This document shows, piece by piece, positions 34,187 through 49,100 of a stretch of DNA of 64,000 nucleotides. Each line of letters opens with the position of its first letter. The stretch's first letter is position 1. The notes under the pieces are model-generated. The model saw nothing but the letters and a program-made list of their open reading frames with translations. It did not search any database and was not told the origin of the DNA. The stretch covers positions 225,265-289,264 of the forward strand of contig NMRA01000027.1 in the NCBI GenBank assembly GCA_002633005.1, given 5' to 3'. Source of the stretch: Phoronis australis. Lineage: Eukaryota; Phoronida; Phoronidae. The position numbers and the translations under genes were made by a program.

Positions 34187-37100
34187 CTAGAAACAATGTC
34201 AATAAGCATGTTAAACATGGTAATCACTTATACATCAATTTGTTAAAGTTTAAAAGTAACTTAAAAAAATATAAATAAAGAATTGAGGTTTCGGTAATTT
34301 TTATGAAAAAAAGTAAGACATTATTTAATTTTACTATTGCTGTTTCATCTTTGATATCTATATCTTAGATGCATTGTTTTTTATATTGTTTCACTACGAA
34401 CATACATTTCTTTGTTTTGCTCAATTTTCAAAAAAACACGTCACTAACCTTTACGCAGTTGAATTATGTTGTGTCAAAATGCTCGACGCTTGTCGCCGAT
34501 TTCTCCGTAACCTAGCGGCCATAAATCCACCTCCAGTCACAAAAACCAACAATTAATTTACCAAACAATTGCCACATCTCATCTTGGTGGAGGTATGATT
34601 GATGTAGTTTTCCAAATGTAGGGTCGACAATGCACTTCTGACTGAGCCAATTCGGACAAGTGAAGATTGATTTATCAGGTCTCACTCAGCTTTTAATTAT
34701 TTATGTCTGGGTAACACATGGTGCAAAAGCAGAACTTTCTAATGACAAATTGCAAATTCATTTTGCAAGATAGTGATTAGCATGTCATCAGTGTACCACT
34801 GTGGGGAAAGTGCCCTACAGAATCATTGCATTGTAGGTATGTAACACATAATCAAAAGAGGGCGCTGTAGCATTCTGAAGTGAAGCTGTTAGCAGGGTGC
34901 TGACCATGCTTCACCACAGTTTTGGTCAAGTGCTCACCAGGTGGGCCAGACTTGTCTGTAGCCATAAGGTCAGTGGTGGCGCCCCCTTCAGTACTGAATG
35001 ACTGAGACAGATATCCTGACTGCAGTAATGCCTGCATGTTCATCTGATCTGGAGTGAGAACACGGGGGTCGTCTGAAATGGAGATGGCTTGGAACATTAC
35101 AGTCATGCAAAAAATGACCAGCAAAGCATATCAAATATAACAGTGAGACACAACAATTACAACTAAACGACCAGCAAAGCAAAACATACGAGAACACAGT
35201 AACTCATCCATTCCAAATAAATTATCACTGAAGATGTTGACACTTACAAGCATCAAATCTACTGCCAGATCTCGTATCGCCCCTACTCTGGACACGAATG
35301 ACATTTGCTGAGCCCCCTTCATCCCTGACAGGCTCCTCTTCTGATTCATCGAAATCCTGTGATGCCCCTACATGAATGACCCTAGCAGGTGGACCCTTGT
35401 TCGTTTCCTCCAACTCAGCCAGTGACATGGGCCGGTCAGTGTCTGTATTGTGGTCAACTGATGGGCGTCCTGGCTGTCTGGGTACTACTTCACCTGAAAT
35501 ACATGCTTGAAATACAGTAAACTGGAATGAGAGATGCCTAATCTGAAAGGTAAAGTGAACAATGAGAAAAATGACCTCGTGAAACTTTGTCCAAGTAAAA
35601 CGGACATTGTTGAGAACATTTTTTTTAGATCAGCCTATTGCCGAATCAAACCTGGAACCTGTGACGTCGCAGGTAAACACTCTACTGTTGAAGCTGGCTC
35701 CCATTTGATTAATGGCTGAGTACTTTAAGTATATTCAACTGGTTGAGTCCTTGGTCTTGACTTCAGGTGTCTGGCAGACAACGACAAAAATTGGCAATTG
35801 ATAATGAAATCACAAAAACAATGGAATTTGTCATTTCATAGCTCTGGTCAAATCTAATAACTTCAAAAAGTCTATCCAATCCAAAAATAATAACAAAAAC
35901 GTATTTTCTGCCATAAAACTGATAAAGTGTTTCAAGTAAAGGTATGTGTATCTGACTTATGCCTGTCTGGCCTTTGCCAATTTTACTGTAACAACAGAAA
36001 TGAAATCCAGGTATCCAGACTCAAATACTTATCACACTTCAAAGTCTTATTAAGTGTCTAGAGCTTATTTTGTCCACAGAAAGTTGTCGCTATCTAACAG
36101 TAATGGCAAATGTTAGTCACATAGACTAACGTTTTTACCGTTACACTTAGAAATATTTTACATGCATTCCATTGACAACTGTTTTGCTTTATGTGCAGTG
36201 GAGACTCATGAATTAGTTTTAGTTTAGTTTCTTCTCATTGTGTTCAGTTTTCACGTAGAACAATTTGTCTGCAGTTCTCAAGAATTCACTTTTTAATCTG
36301 AGTAAGGTGTAAGTTCAAACCAATATTGTGGTGGAAAATGGGTGTCTTATTCCACAGTCAGTGTTTCTATAATTGAAAACTGTTGAAATGTGTGCATTGG
36401 CCTTTTAACAATCTTCTCCGGATGTTCAACACCAGCTAACAACAGCAGCTTACCTGGAGATAACTCAACACTTTTCTGTTCAGTTCCCTGCACTGGGGTT
36501 ATGAGTTGACCTTTAACCCGATCACCTGGCAACTTGGATGTGGACTTCATCTTAGCCAGAATTGACACAACAGGGTTTTCAACAGCAGAGGGCACTACCT
36601 GTCCTTCACTGATGGTGTTGTGTTCTTCAGAATCATCAGGGGATAATTCGTCAGAGCCATGCAGTGTATCAGACAGACTAGAGCTGGTTTGTTCAACATG
36701 CGAGTCTAATGGAACTGTAAGCAAATAAAGTAGTATTAGTAATTGACTGGATATAAGCCATTCTCTACCATTTCTTGGTCCACGGCAATAAAACCAAATG
36801 ATTTTGAGAAAGCTTTTGATTCATTGTCGTGGAATTTTATTCAAAAAACTTTATCGTTCCTTAATTTTGGTTGGTCAATCAGGTGGGTGAAAGTGTTTTA
36901 CAGTAATATTAAGTCCTGTGTTGTCGTAAATGGTCACCCATCTTCTTGGTTCAATATTTCACGTGGCTGCAGACAAGGTGACCCATTGTCTCCCAACATT
37001 TTTATATTGTGTGCGGAGATTTTGGCGTATTTAATCAAGAATAATAAAAATATTGCTGGTGTAGTTGCTGGGAATAAGGAATATTTGATTTCGCAATATG

Positions 37101-40100
37101 CAGACGACACATCAATTACGTTGGATAAGTCGAATTTGTCATTGACTACCACACTGAATGTACTACATTTGTTTGCTAGTGTCTCCGGTCTCCAAGTGAA
37201 TGTGGATAAAACAAAAGCCATATGGTTTTGGAAGTAAAACTGGTAGTGATGACGTGATTCCTACAAAAGAAATTTTGTCTTGGACAAAAAAATCTTTTAG
37301 ATTTTTGGGGGTGGATTTTGACACTCAANATAGTTGAATGGTCGACATCAGCACCCCCTGTGGAGACAGGTCTGCATAGGTCGGAGTGCAGCGGAGGTGG
37401 TATGACCAGTTCATCTGGTTGCTCATCTTGTATGCCAGTACTGGAGAAAAAACAAATGAAATACTGAATGGTGTCACATGTCATTATTAGTTTGTGTTAA
37501 CACACTTCCCACCTTTACAATTATCATATCTTGCGCTCTTATAACTTGCCATAGGGCTACCCTCTCACCCAAGATATCATGTCTTCTATATTAATGGACA
37601 AGTTGCTGACATCATCCTAAGACAAGGACTTGGATCAATCCCAGAATTCACAAAACAACACCAATATGGTAAACAAATGGAGATGTTAGTCTTACAGGAA
37701 CCACCAGAACACCATAAGCACATTTAGATCACAGTGACTGCTCGTCTCGTTTATGGGAATGATGCTAAAGGACGTATTGCTAGTCACTGTAGTGTACCAA
37801 TTTCATCTTTCAGGTACCAGGGCTTGGAATGACCAAAGCCAAAAAAGAGGAAAATATTCCAGGAGATATATCGCTCCCAAGTAGGCTTGTGTGATAGAAA
37901 TATTTCTTGTATAGTGTAGTTTAACTGAAATGCAAATTTTTGCATGAATAAAGTCAAAACAATGACAAAAGGAGAGGAAAAAAGAGTTAAATGGAAATCA
38001 AATAAGGTGAAATTGAAACCAACAAATGAGGAAATCCTTTGAAAAGAGGAAAATTCCAAGCCCAAGACACCAGTTGTTGCCCTTGATATTGCAAGTAGTC
38101 AAGTCAAATGAAGATTATAATTCACCTTTGAACACCTTGATGACATCACATCCTCATTAAATGTTTTAAAAAGAGACAATGGGATTTAGACCATTGTGCA
38201 GTATAAAATGATTTGTACTGTCAGAGCCCTTCTTGTCCACACTGACCATCATTCAAGTGAACCTTGGTTTATGTGATTACATTATTTGACAGACTCAGGC
38301 AAGGCTGGATAATATCAGATAATACTCTGCAACAACCGGAGCACAATTAACAGTTGCTACAGCCAGCTCTAATAAAAGACCTGTGAATAGATTGTCCAGC
38401 TTTGCCACCAATGTATTCACAGCTCACTGCACCCAAAACATAGGTTCAATGAATATGAGGAGATACACTCATATCATAGGGCTCATTTTATCAAAGGTCC
38501 TAAGTCTAGTCATAGCTAAGATGGTTGTAAACAAGTTCTAATGTAAAGGTGGGTTTGTTTGGAAAAGCAACCTAGCATTAAGTTGATAACATGTCACATT
38601 TCGATTCAACAGCTAACTTCACCAGGCACGATCATTAACCGTGTGCAAATATAAAATCAAAGTCACAACAATCTTAGCTAATACTGGACTTCTGACCATT
38701 GATAAAATGGGCATCAAGTTTATAGGACAGAAAAGACTTTTCATCTAAAATTTCCAACCGGTCTAAGAAGTCATTGTATTACAATATGAGGACGTTTAAC
38801 TAATTTATGCATAGAGAAACTAGCTGAGGTACATATCAACAGCCGATGTTAACAAGAAAACAATTTTTAATTGCTTCCTACCCTGGAATATGAATTGAAG
38901 TTTGATACGCTTCTAATGGTGTTTCCGTCACAGCTGTACCCGCCTCTCTTCCCTCCTCTGACAAAGGAGAGTCAGGATTTCCCCATGGCTCGGGTGAGGC
39001 CACCAAAGGACTGGCTTCACTTTTTTCTGACAAGGCAGGTGTCTCTGCTTGCTGGTTTACAGGTGTTGTTGGAGGAGTGACCTCTGGTGTTTGAACATCA
39101 AACTGTTGAAGCGGTGGTGGTGGGATCATCGCTTGAATATCTTGAGGCTCTGGTTCAGCTGGCGCAGATATAAAGGATGGTTCTGAAACAGAAATATAAC
39201 AAATCTGACACACCAAGCTGAATGTCAATACTAAGGGCTATTAAAGTGCTATTCAAATTTCATGAAAAAAGTGTCCACACTGTGGTTATCCTATATCACA
39301 TCTGATAATTTCATTTTAACATACTTGAATAAAATTGACAAATGACGACTAGGTGTGACATTAGTCAAAAACCAAGAAAATTGTTGATGATACCTATGAC
39401 TGAGGGGTCTCCTGCAGTGGCTGGCTCTGACAACACACTGTCTGATGACGAGGATGATGATTCTGTGGCGGATGGCTCTGGTGTAGGAATAGTGTTGACA
39501 GGAGGAGTCCACTGTGTGACCTCTGGTGACTGGCGAGGGGTAACTTCAGGTGTCGGTACTGAGTAGCGCTTCAAGACAAAAACGAGATATTAAGTACCAA
39601 CAGTCATCAATGAAGGAGGCTACTGAAACTCAAGGGTTTTTTGGCTCAGTAGTTAGCAAGGTAAACGCTCGACATAGAGGTAGGGGGTCAGTTGTTGACT
39701 GCAGAAGTCATGTAACTATGTCAGGTCGCATTATATATACCTGCACTGTTTTTATTTACACAGATGGAAAAGAGGTGTATAGCTAGGGTAATTAAAGCCC
39801 CAAGCAGCACCATGTTCAAAACCATTGTCTTGGTTTATATTTTGAGTTAGAACCCTTTGTTTTGTTTTTTTCAAGTCAAGAATTTTTACAATTGATGGTC
39901 CAAATTGAGTACACAGACTTCAATGGGAAGATTTGTAGCCGTTAACTTGATTTATTTCATTTGAAAGCTTACGATTTTGGCTTGAAGTAACTAATTTTAT
40001 GTGCATTTTTAAATTTAAAAAATTTAATAAATCTTCTCAAATACAGAAATGGAGATTAGCAAGCAAATGTTCAAAACGGATGGCTCACACACACGCGCGC

Positions 40101-43100
40101 GCGCACACACACGCACACTCAGAGAAGTCACATAGAACAACCTAGCTGATAGGAATTAAACCCAATAAATAAGATAATCAAACAGCCAATAACGTAGTAC
40201 CCTCTGAGGAAATGTCATCATCGGAGGGCTTAAAGGTCGGTCTTGGTTGCCTATAGGTATTGGTGACTCTGCACGAGGTTCAGCTCGACTTCCCAACATG
40301 GATATGATCTGCTCCTGAAGTACCTCCTTTACTAGAGAGTTCACCAGACCAGTGTCTACTGGCTGCCCAGCATCAACAAACACCTGCACACCACGCTGAC
40401 CAACAGCCTCCACTGAAACACACCGGCAGATACCAATAATTCAAACAGAAATACTGTTCAATCAGACGAGCAGAACACGTGGGTAGACATATGTCATATG
40501 AACATGTACACTGTCTAATCAGGTGAAAGAAAAAACAGGGCAGACATATGTCACTTAAATGTAATGCATGGTTCAATGAGGAGGACAAAATAAGAGACAT
40601 ATATCAACGAACTGTAATGCATTGTCCAATTAAATGCTCAAAATAAATGGATACAGATGTCATTGAACTGTTAATTCATTGTCCAATTACATCACAGATA
40701 CAACCATCATTGTCCAATTACATCACAGATACGACCATCATTGTCCAATTACATCACAGATACGACCATCAAAGCCAATGAGGTGTGAACATCATAATCA
40801 TGGCTATGAAGAAATAGCAAATGATAACTTTGGACCCATGATTCAAGCTATAAATAGGCAGTTTAGAAACCAAGCTATCCTTCACTGACTGAACACTGCT
40901 CCTTAGGGAGATAGTCACGGTTTGTGTGGATTCACGTGTGGACATGGAGGTACACTGCGTCACAAAGAGGTGCATAGTAGCCACGGTTTGTCATGTTTGG
41001 ACATGGAGGTACACAATTTCACAGAGTTGTAAACAGACAAAATAACCTTCTGCAACAAAGCAGAAGAGGCTTGCTCCAGAAGCTATACTTTAAGTGAATT
41101 TGACAATTCCTCAACAGTCCTTTGATCAAAATCTTGTAAACTTTCCAATTTGAAAATAAATATCACATTAAGTGTCATCATTCAGCATCAATTAATTCAA
41201 TTAAAAAAGATTTAAAAAGATTAGCATTTATATTACCCAGAAATCCCTTAAGTTGACAATTTTAACTTATTTCATTACGATGGCACAGCAACAGAGGTTA
41301 AAATGTTGATTGTTTGGTAAACAGAATTCAATGTACAGTAAGATGCATACACAAAGTCGACTGATCGCTGTCCATTGATTCGCCCTCCGTCTTCTTGTTG
41401 TCTCGGGGTTTATTGTCATCATCCTTCAACTGTGATTCATGAATTGAAGTTAACATTCTAGCCATAATTTCCTGTTCAATCCTAAAATAGAAATCAAAAG
41501 TTGCTCAAGAAATATCCATGAAAGTTACAAAGTCACCGACAATACACGCAGCCACATTTTGTTATTATAGATATTCGTACACACTAGACTGAGTAACACT
41601 AGTGAACTTAACATTCAGTCTACAAGGTGTAACTGAGGAACACTGGTGAACTTAACATTGTCTCTACAAGGTGTAGTGCCATTCACAGGAAAACTTATGC
41701 AGATACAGCAAGGAAAACTGAAACAACCATCAGTTGGATCATTTCAATAACCAATGCCAGTCATTCTTTCCTAAATAGTTTCTCATTTACCATGACGACT
41801 TTTCAAGGAATTATTTGCTAGATAAAGAGGTGAATACCAAAATATCAATACTAAACTAACTAAAATTACCCCGAGGGGGCACAGCACAAAGCAGAACAGC
41901 TCAAAAATGACAAGCGCTGTTCTGTCCTGGATAAAATCTCTGTAAAATTTCATGGCACGGCATAATTCATCAAAGTTGGAAAATCTAAAGGCAAATGCAA
42001 AACTGAAACTGCCACTAAGGTGTGTATCAGAGGCTGAAATGTACAACCCATTAAAGAATAACTGAGGGTCAGAGGGATTGTCAGAATATTAACCATGCCC
42101 TTGGTACTAAAATGTGCATGTCAAATGGCATGGCGATCCTTTAACAAAGTTCAACTTGGTAGATATCAAAGGAAACGCAAATAAATGCCACTATAGGGCA
42201 TAGTAGTGGTAGGATTTGTCCTCACTAGAATATCAAAAATTCATCTTGATCCTTCGCTGAACATGGTAGATATTGATTAACTGGTAGAACAATTAACTTT
42301 AATAATGGTGCTTGGATACATCCAAAAATGAAGCTCCGCCACACCCTCAATAGGAGCATATCCCTCATAGCTCATCACAATCTTGAACCATTTGGTAGAG
42401 AAGTAGACAGCAAAATGGAATGAAAATTACAAAATTGCCTCCAAGGGAAAAGCATGACGGAGCCATCCAAAAATCATCATATCACATCATCTTCTCGATG
42501 CAAATGTACCTGCCAAGTTTTGCAAAGATCTATCAAGGAACTTGGTAGATATAAAAATTGCCACCAGGGGACAGAGCAGAGGCCGAGTTTTTCTGAAACT
42601 TGTTTTCATGTCGTTATGTTCATAGGATCACACCTCCCAAATTTCATGAAGATTCATCTGCCGACATTCGACAAAGGATGGCGAATAGAGATGACAGTAA
42701 AATACACAGGCTAGATTTGATTGAATGTAGAAATTATAATCACATTACATTATTTATATACTAGGCTTACCACTGAGCAGCTCTGTTTTCTAACAGATCT
42801 CTGCGTAAAATAACTTCAGCCAGCTGACTGGAGGATGGATATGTAGGCTCAGAGGGCAGGGGCTGGGGTGGAAAGGCAGGGCCATGGTAATGCGGCACAG
42901 GACCTCGGTGGGTGCCTGGCAAAGCAACACCTTCCCCCTTGAGAGAACCATTATCCTGCCAGGAATGAACATGATTTGTTACAAGAGTAAGTGTTAACAA
43001 ACACCTGTAATCATGTCAATACAGTGTTGTCATGCAAAAATAGAAAATAGCGAAAACTATCAACCATTACACATGTGTAATGCCTAGAAACTGAGGACGA

Positions 43101-46100
43101 TGGCGTAGAACTGTAGCCAAGTTAGAGTCATTCACTGGTCTTGTTAGTGCTTCACAAAATTATAAAAGTATACAGATCACGCATCAGGGTATCTCAGCAG
43201 CAAATTTTCCTTGAGACAAGTTTTGTTCAACACAACGTTCCATCAACTGATACCTAATGCGAGTTCTGCCTGCTGCCAATTGGAGTGCTTATCTGTTAAG
43301 GCCATTAAAAATAAATGGAATGTTGAATTTCACTAAACTTGTCTCAAGACCACACGTCAAATATTTTGTAAGAAAATTAGCTGAGTCCAGGAGCACAACA
43401 TGCTATACTGCCCATTATCAACACAAACACAAACACAATATCAAAAATAAAAAAATGTAATAGCTATCTAGTCAACTTGATAGTCTAACTTTAACTACCA
43501 AGTAGTCCATAGTTGTATGAGTACATACATCACTGTCGGAGGGGAGGGAATGTTGTGAAGTCTCCACTGGACCTACTTCCTCTTTGACAAGGCTGTCTGA
43601 CTCAATGTTTACAGAAGGAAGACACTGTTGAAACAATGAGAAACACACATAAAAATTAGTAAAATAAATATGCATAGTTATACTTAAGGTTATGTGGGAA
43701 CCTAGAAAAATGTCCAAATATGGACAACTTCGGAATATCGTAACTCAGAAATTGCTGATCGGATTCACACGAAGCTTTCAGAAACTCTGCTTCATACACT
43801 CTTCTCCAATAATTTTGAAAATGTTCTCTTTTGCATGAGAGACTTTTTTGAAAAAACGCAAAAGTTGCATAAAACGAAATCAGAATTAAGAGAACTGTAA
43901 GGGCGTTTTTGAAATTTTATCATGAACATTTACCTCAAATGAAATTCGGTGATGTAACTGATAACTTTGTTTTGCTATGGATGTACCTAGTTTCTTTTTG
44001 CTCAATTTTACTAATAATACATGGTCACATGACCCAATTAATAACAGACATCAAATCCTACAGGCTTTGCACTTTCAGAAAATATGAACATTTCCCCTGA
44101 GTTAAAATCTTTTTTTCAGATACATAAACTAGTCGATAAGGCCCTACATAACGTAAATCAGGGAGTTTAATGCATTTAACCAACAATGTCATGGAAAAGA
44201 CACGATAACATCAGCAACAGTCCACAATTTCATACTGACAGTCTATTTGAAAAAGTTGAAGGAGATTTTCTAAAAAGTCAAGAGCAGAGCAATATTGTTT
44301 TCTTGGCAGGTGTCTCATCAGTTGGAGGTATTGAGATGTGGTGCTACTCAGTGTTACTTTTGGAGCAAAAACCTACACTTCAGTACACAAGTCATAAATG
44401 TTCATTGACCAAAATAAGAACAGTCCATGAGAAATGACATTTTCATCAACTGGTAAACAATTAACTTCCGCAGTCACAAACATTGTATAACCACTATATA
44501 ACATAATCCTTATTCCCTAAGCTATGACACACCTGTATTGAAAGCTTGTCAATCTTGCTTGTTGCATGCACAACTTCGAACTTCACATTTGTCCGTGTGA
44601 GACGTGCCGCTTCATTTCCAGATCGTCCACCTTCAGTTTGTGCTTTTGGAGTTGAACTCTGCAAGGGCTCCTCTGATGTCAGACTGCCATCGCTGCCATG
44701 TGCTTTTGGTGGCTTTGATGGCATTTGAACATGTTTCACACTTGAACTGTCACCGCTGTGTGATGTAGAACTTCCTTCTGATGAATCAGTCGTGTCACTG
44801 TCATCATGTGGTGACATACGAGTGTCACCACCTTTGGAAACAGTTGTCTCAACATAACCGAAAGCCTGTCCTCCAATACGAGGAGCACCTAAAGGTACTG
44901 CTTTTCCTAAAATAAGGCGAACAGTAGAATTCGGGACAAGAAATTGTAATGACATATACAAGACAGAGAGCATCATTGGTGTATTGATGTGTGTTATTGC
45001 TAGTTGAACAGAGCTGTGATGTATGGGCAGGTATAGTGCGATTGTCATTTCTGGTTTAAGAATTCATCTGTTAATTAACAAATTTTCTTTGTTTTGTGAT
45101 GGGATACCTTCTTACCTTGGTTAGCCTTCTCACTACATATGAACAATAAATAACATTTATTGCTCTTGTTGCTGGTTTTATTGACTTGATATTACATAAT
45201 TCTATGTCAACTGTGTATGGAAGCTTCAACTTCTAGACAATTGATATGTACTTCGTTAGATTGTTTACATAATGCTGCAGCTTTCAGCTAACTACATGTT
45301 CACTTGTCGATCAAACCCAATGAGTAACCCCTGGTAGATAAAATTATAGACCCGCCTCTCCATGTTACATGTCATGACAAAATGAAAGAGTCCAGAGTAT
45401 GTAAAAAGATAGACAAATTTGTAGATGAACATCCACCAAATGACTAGGAAACCTGAGTAGCCAACTACAGTCAAAAGTATTCAGACCAAATGACCTGGAA
45501 TTCCCTACCGTGACATTGGGCGAAAGCTGAATTCAATGCCAGAGTAGTCTCCCTTGATGACCGAGAATGAAAAGGAAGTAACTGGAACATTAGTAAGATG
45601 ACCATTCTGTAATTGGAATAAAGTGCCTTTATCAGTCATTTTTGCTGTTCACAGAAATAGCCATCATGACAAGGAAATGGTATTTTGCCTGATTACTTTC
45701 GACTTGTAGTGTATCAAAATCTGATCAGCATGTCCACTGTGTAAACGAAGATTCCAAGAAGATGAGGAAACCCAAGGGTCCAAAGTAAGTTCAGTTCAAT
45801 GTGCACTGAAACAGGAAAACCAATGAAGCATTTCACACCAGTTCAAGTCAAGTGAACATATTAAATCTCAACAAAACGCACAATGTTTCTTCATAGGATC
45901 ATGGGAAGAGAAGTACTCACCAGGCTGGTGTGAAAATGGCATTGTCTGCTGATGTCTACTCTGCACCCCAGGTGGTCGTCTGCGTTGTGTCTGAGTACTG
46001 GATGACTGAACAGTGACTGCTGCAATATTTAGAGACAAGCAAACTGCATGATTGAAAGATCTGTGTTGTGTTTTCAATTGTTACTGTCACATAATCCCAG

Positions 46101-49100
46101 ACCACACACAGCCTACCCTACAACAACTTGCTCTACTGCAACTTACCTTCTGCCTTATAGCACTTTTGCGACCATACAGCAATTATAAGCGCAAGTTAAA
46201 GTTACCCTAGTGGTGTATGTCGCACCAGACTAATTTAAATACTGTCCAGACAGCCACCAAACCTAGGGACAACTCGTTCCAAGACTACTTTATTCTAGGG
46301 AAAGTCTGTGTGTGCGGATGGCACTATATTGATTCAAACATTTCAGTGGAGGTCTAACAACAAATATTCTGGCCGAGTTTCTAAATCCAGTAGCCTCATG
46401 TACTTGATATCAGAAAGTAAAAGTAAATAGTTCATGAAACATCACGGCACACTGGGTCAGCTGCTTGCCAAGGGTATTGCACTATGAGCACATGACAGTG
46501 CTTCAACTGCCCTTGGACAGGACGTTTGTCTAGGGTAGATTACACCGCCAACCTGCCATTACTCATTGCTATTTGGGTGTTGAGGGATGAGAGATGAGAA
46601 ATGTACATTTTCAAAAATTTATTAATTTATTTATCTGATTCATGTAACCACTAGAGCAATCTAACATTCCAAATGTTTACAAATAAATTACGTGTCAGGA
46701 TCAACCAGTGTGCTCCAACAGCTGTATCGACCTGAGGGAGTTAAGAAGATTGACCGGGTCTATAGCCAGGTAATAACTTATGACGTGCTAATAGTAATTT
46801 ATAGTGCTGAACCAATTATTATTATTATTTGGTGTTTCAATTTTACTTTGACTGAGTTCAAAACATCAAAGTGACACCACAGTAAACAAGTGAATAGCTG
46901 AGTCAACTCAATCAATGCATCTTACTTTGAATGGGTTCAAAACATCAAAGTGACACCAGAGTAAACAAGTGAATAGCTGAGTAACTCAATCAATGCAACT
47001 TATGAAGTGGCATAATTAAGTACACAGCTACCCGACAGCGTAAACCAGCCCTCCATCACAAAAAAGCATCTTACCATGATGAAATCGGTCTAATTGTTCC
47101 TCAGTCAAATTGGAGGCGATTTCAGACTACTGAAAAACTAACAGTTCAATATAGCTTGTCATGGAATGAGAGTCTATAGCCGCTTAAAACTTACAACAAA
47201 GCCGTAGTTTGCGACAAGCATAAAATCAAGTAGTTCTGTAAGATCAAAATATTAAGTAGACCCAACCTCTACACCACATGACTAGAATCAGGAAAAAGTG
47301 AACACTGCAAACAGGCTTCAGATTGACATATTGTGAGTCATTATTGGTTGGTCTGAGTGCTCACTAGTCCATAAATTTGATTGTATCTCCACCAGAAAAA
47401 GGACACTATCATTCATAAACAGCACAACGGCATTAAAAGTGTAGGAATCTTAAATACTGCTGCATATCACAGAGTGAACATGAAATTTTCTTACAAGTGT
47501 CAAACTTCCTAAATCCTAAATTATTTGCAATAATGGGGATTTTTGGTCTGTAATTTCCAACAAGAGTGATTTCATATTAAACACTTGTCACTAATATCAT
47601 ACAAACTACATGTTATGAACCTTTGCAATATTAAACATTTAGTGCATGGTTTACCTGCTGCAACAAATGTCCGTTCTGGAATAGCTTTCTTTGGAGACGA
47701 GATCTTAGGAGGCTGCTTGCTTCTACTAGGACTGGAGGGCCTTGGCCTGCCATACACTCTTTGAATGTAGCTATCATCCATGTAGGCTGGAACAGGTTTC
47801 CATGACTACAACAGAATAGCAGGTGTAATTTGATAAAACCAATATTAAAACTACTAATCTGACATCATAGTACTTGAAATCTGTAGTTCAAACAAGAGTT
47901 TGTTGCTTGAAATTCAGGATCATAACACACACACTCGAAGTGTGTTCCCCATTCTTAAATCATATTGTACTCAGGAGTACAAAACCAATGATACTCATCT
48001 AGTGTTAACACTTACGTAGAAACAAAATATCGACACTAAGGCAGATTATGAGCCCAGAGATTTGATTTCAGGACCTAGCGTCATAGCATAAACATTTCAG
48101 TTTAACTAAAAACCTGGCAGCACCTTGTCTGTTTCTTTCACAACACTTCTTTTGCTTGGCTCCGCCATTGCAGTGGCTTTGGGCTTGTTCTTGGGTTCCC
48201 TGGGCACATGCTTACTCCTAGCACTTGTCTTGGGGTCTTTGACATTTGCTGCTGGCTCTCCTGGCTTCTTTGGATTTCGTTTAGATGTCAACTTGGCAGG
48301 TTTGTTGTTAGTGTCCCTCTCTGGTTCCATGAACTGAACATGGATTGGTGATCTACCATCCGGTTGTAAGGAAGTCTAATAAAAGAATAGACACAATTGT
48401 TGACAGATCATTCATTGTAGATCGCAAGGTTTCACAATTACATTTCTACAGTAATGCACAAGTTAAGATCGCCATTCAGTTTGATTTCGTGCCAATGAGA
48501 TGAAAAGTACATGTGGGTCAGCCAAGGACAGTTGTCGAGATTACTAAAATATGATAAAAACAAATAATTTCTATTAAGCTAGTAACAGTAGCAATGTGAA
48601 AACTATTGAGTCTGTTTTGATCGAATAACGTATGACAATTGATGCACGAATCTAACTCGTTGTCAGATATGACATGTACACAAAGACAACGGAGTAAACA
48701 ATGACAACTCCTCCGTAATACAAACCACTACACAGAGCTTCACTGACTACTGAAATCTTCCAAACACTTAAAAACTGTGTATCAGTCAGAACTGAATTTT
48801 TTTCAGAATTGTCTTTGTATATCAGAAACTTTTCTGATACCAAGCTCAACATTGTGACATTTTTGCATGACAATGTCACCCGATTACTAGCAGAGCCATT
48901 TGCTATGATACGTTCCATTTTTCTAACGGACAACAGATAATGCTGCCCGACACCACCATTAGAAGATTTTGCCTCACTTAAATAGTCGTGAATTTTAATT
49001 TTTTAGAGACCACAATTGGTTTTACAGCCATGGAACCGATTTTGATTCTAAGTTTTGATTTAGCGATGATGTTGGAGACGAGTGGTTGAATCAATGCAGC

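Noticed and set aside
48125-48337. Hydrophobic plus-strand frame (and its twin at 50445-50657) resembling membrane protein
   Set aside because: It is the antisense shadow of the Lys/Pro-rich TALPID3 exon (48124-48375 and its duplicate).
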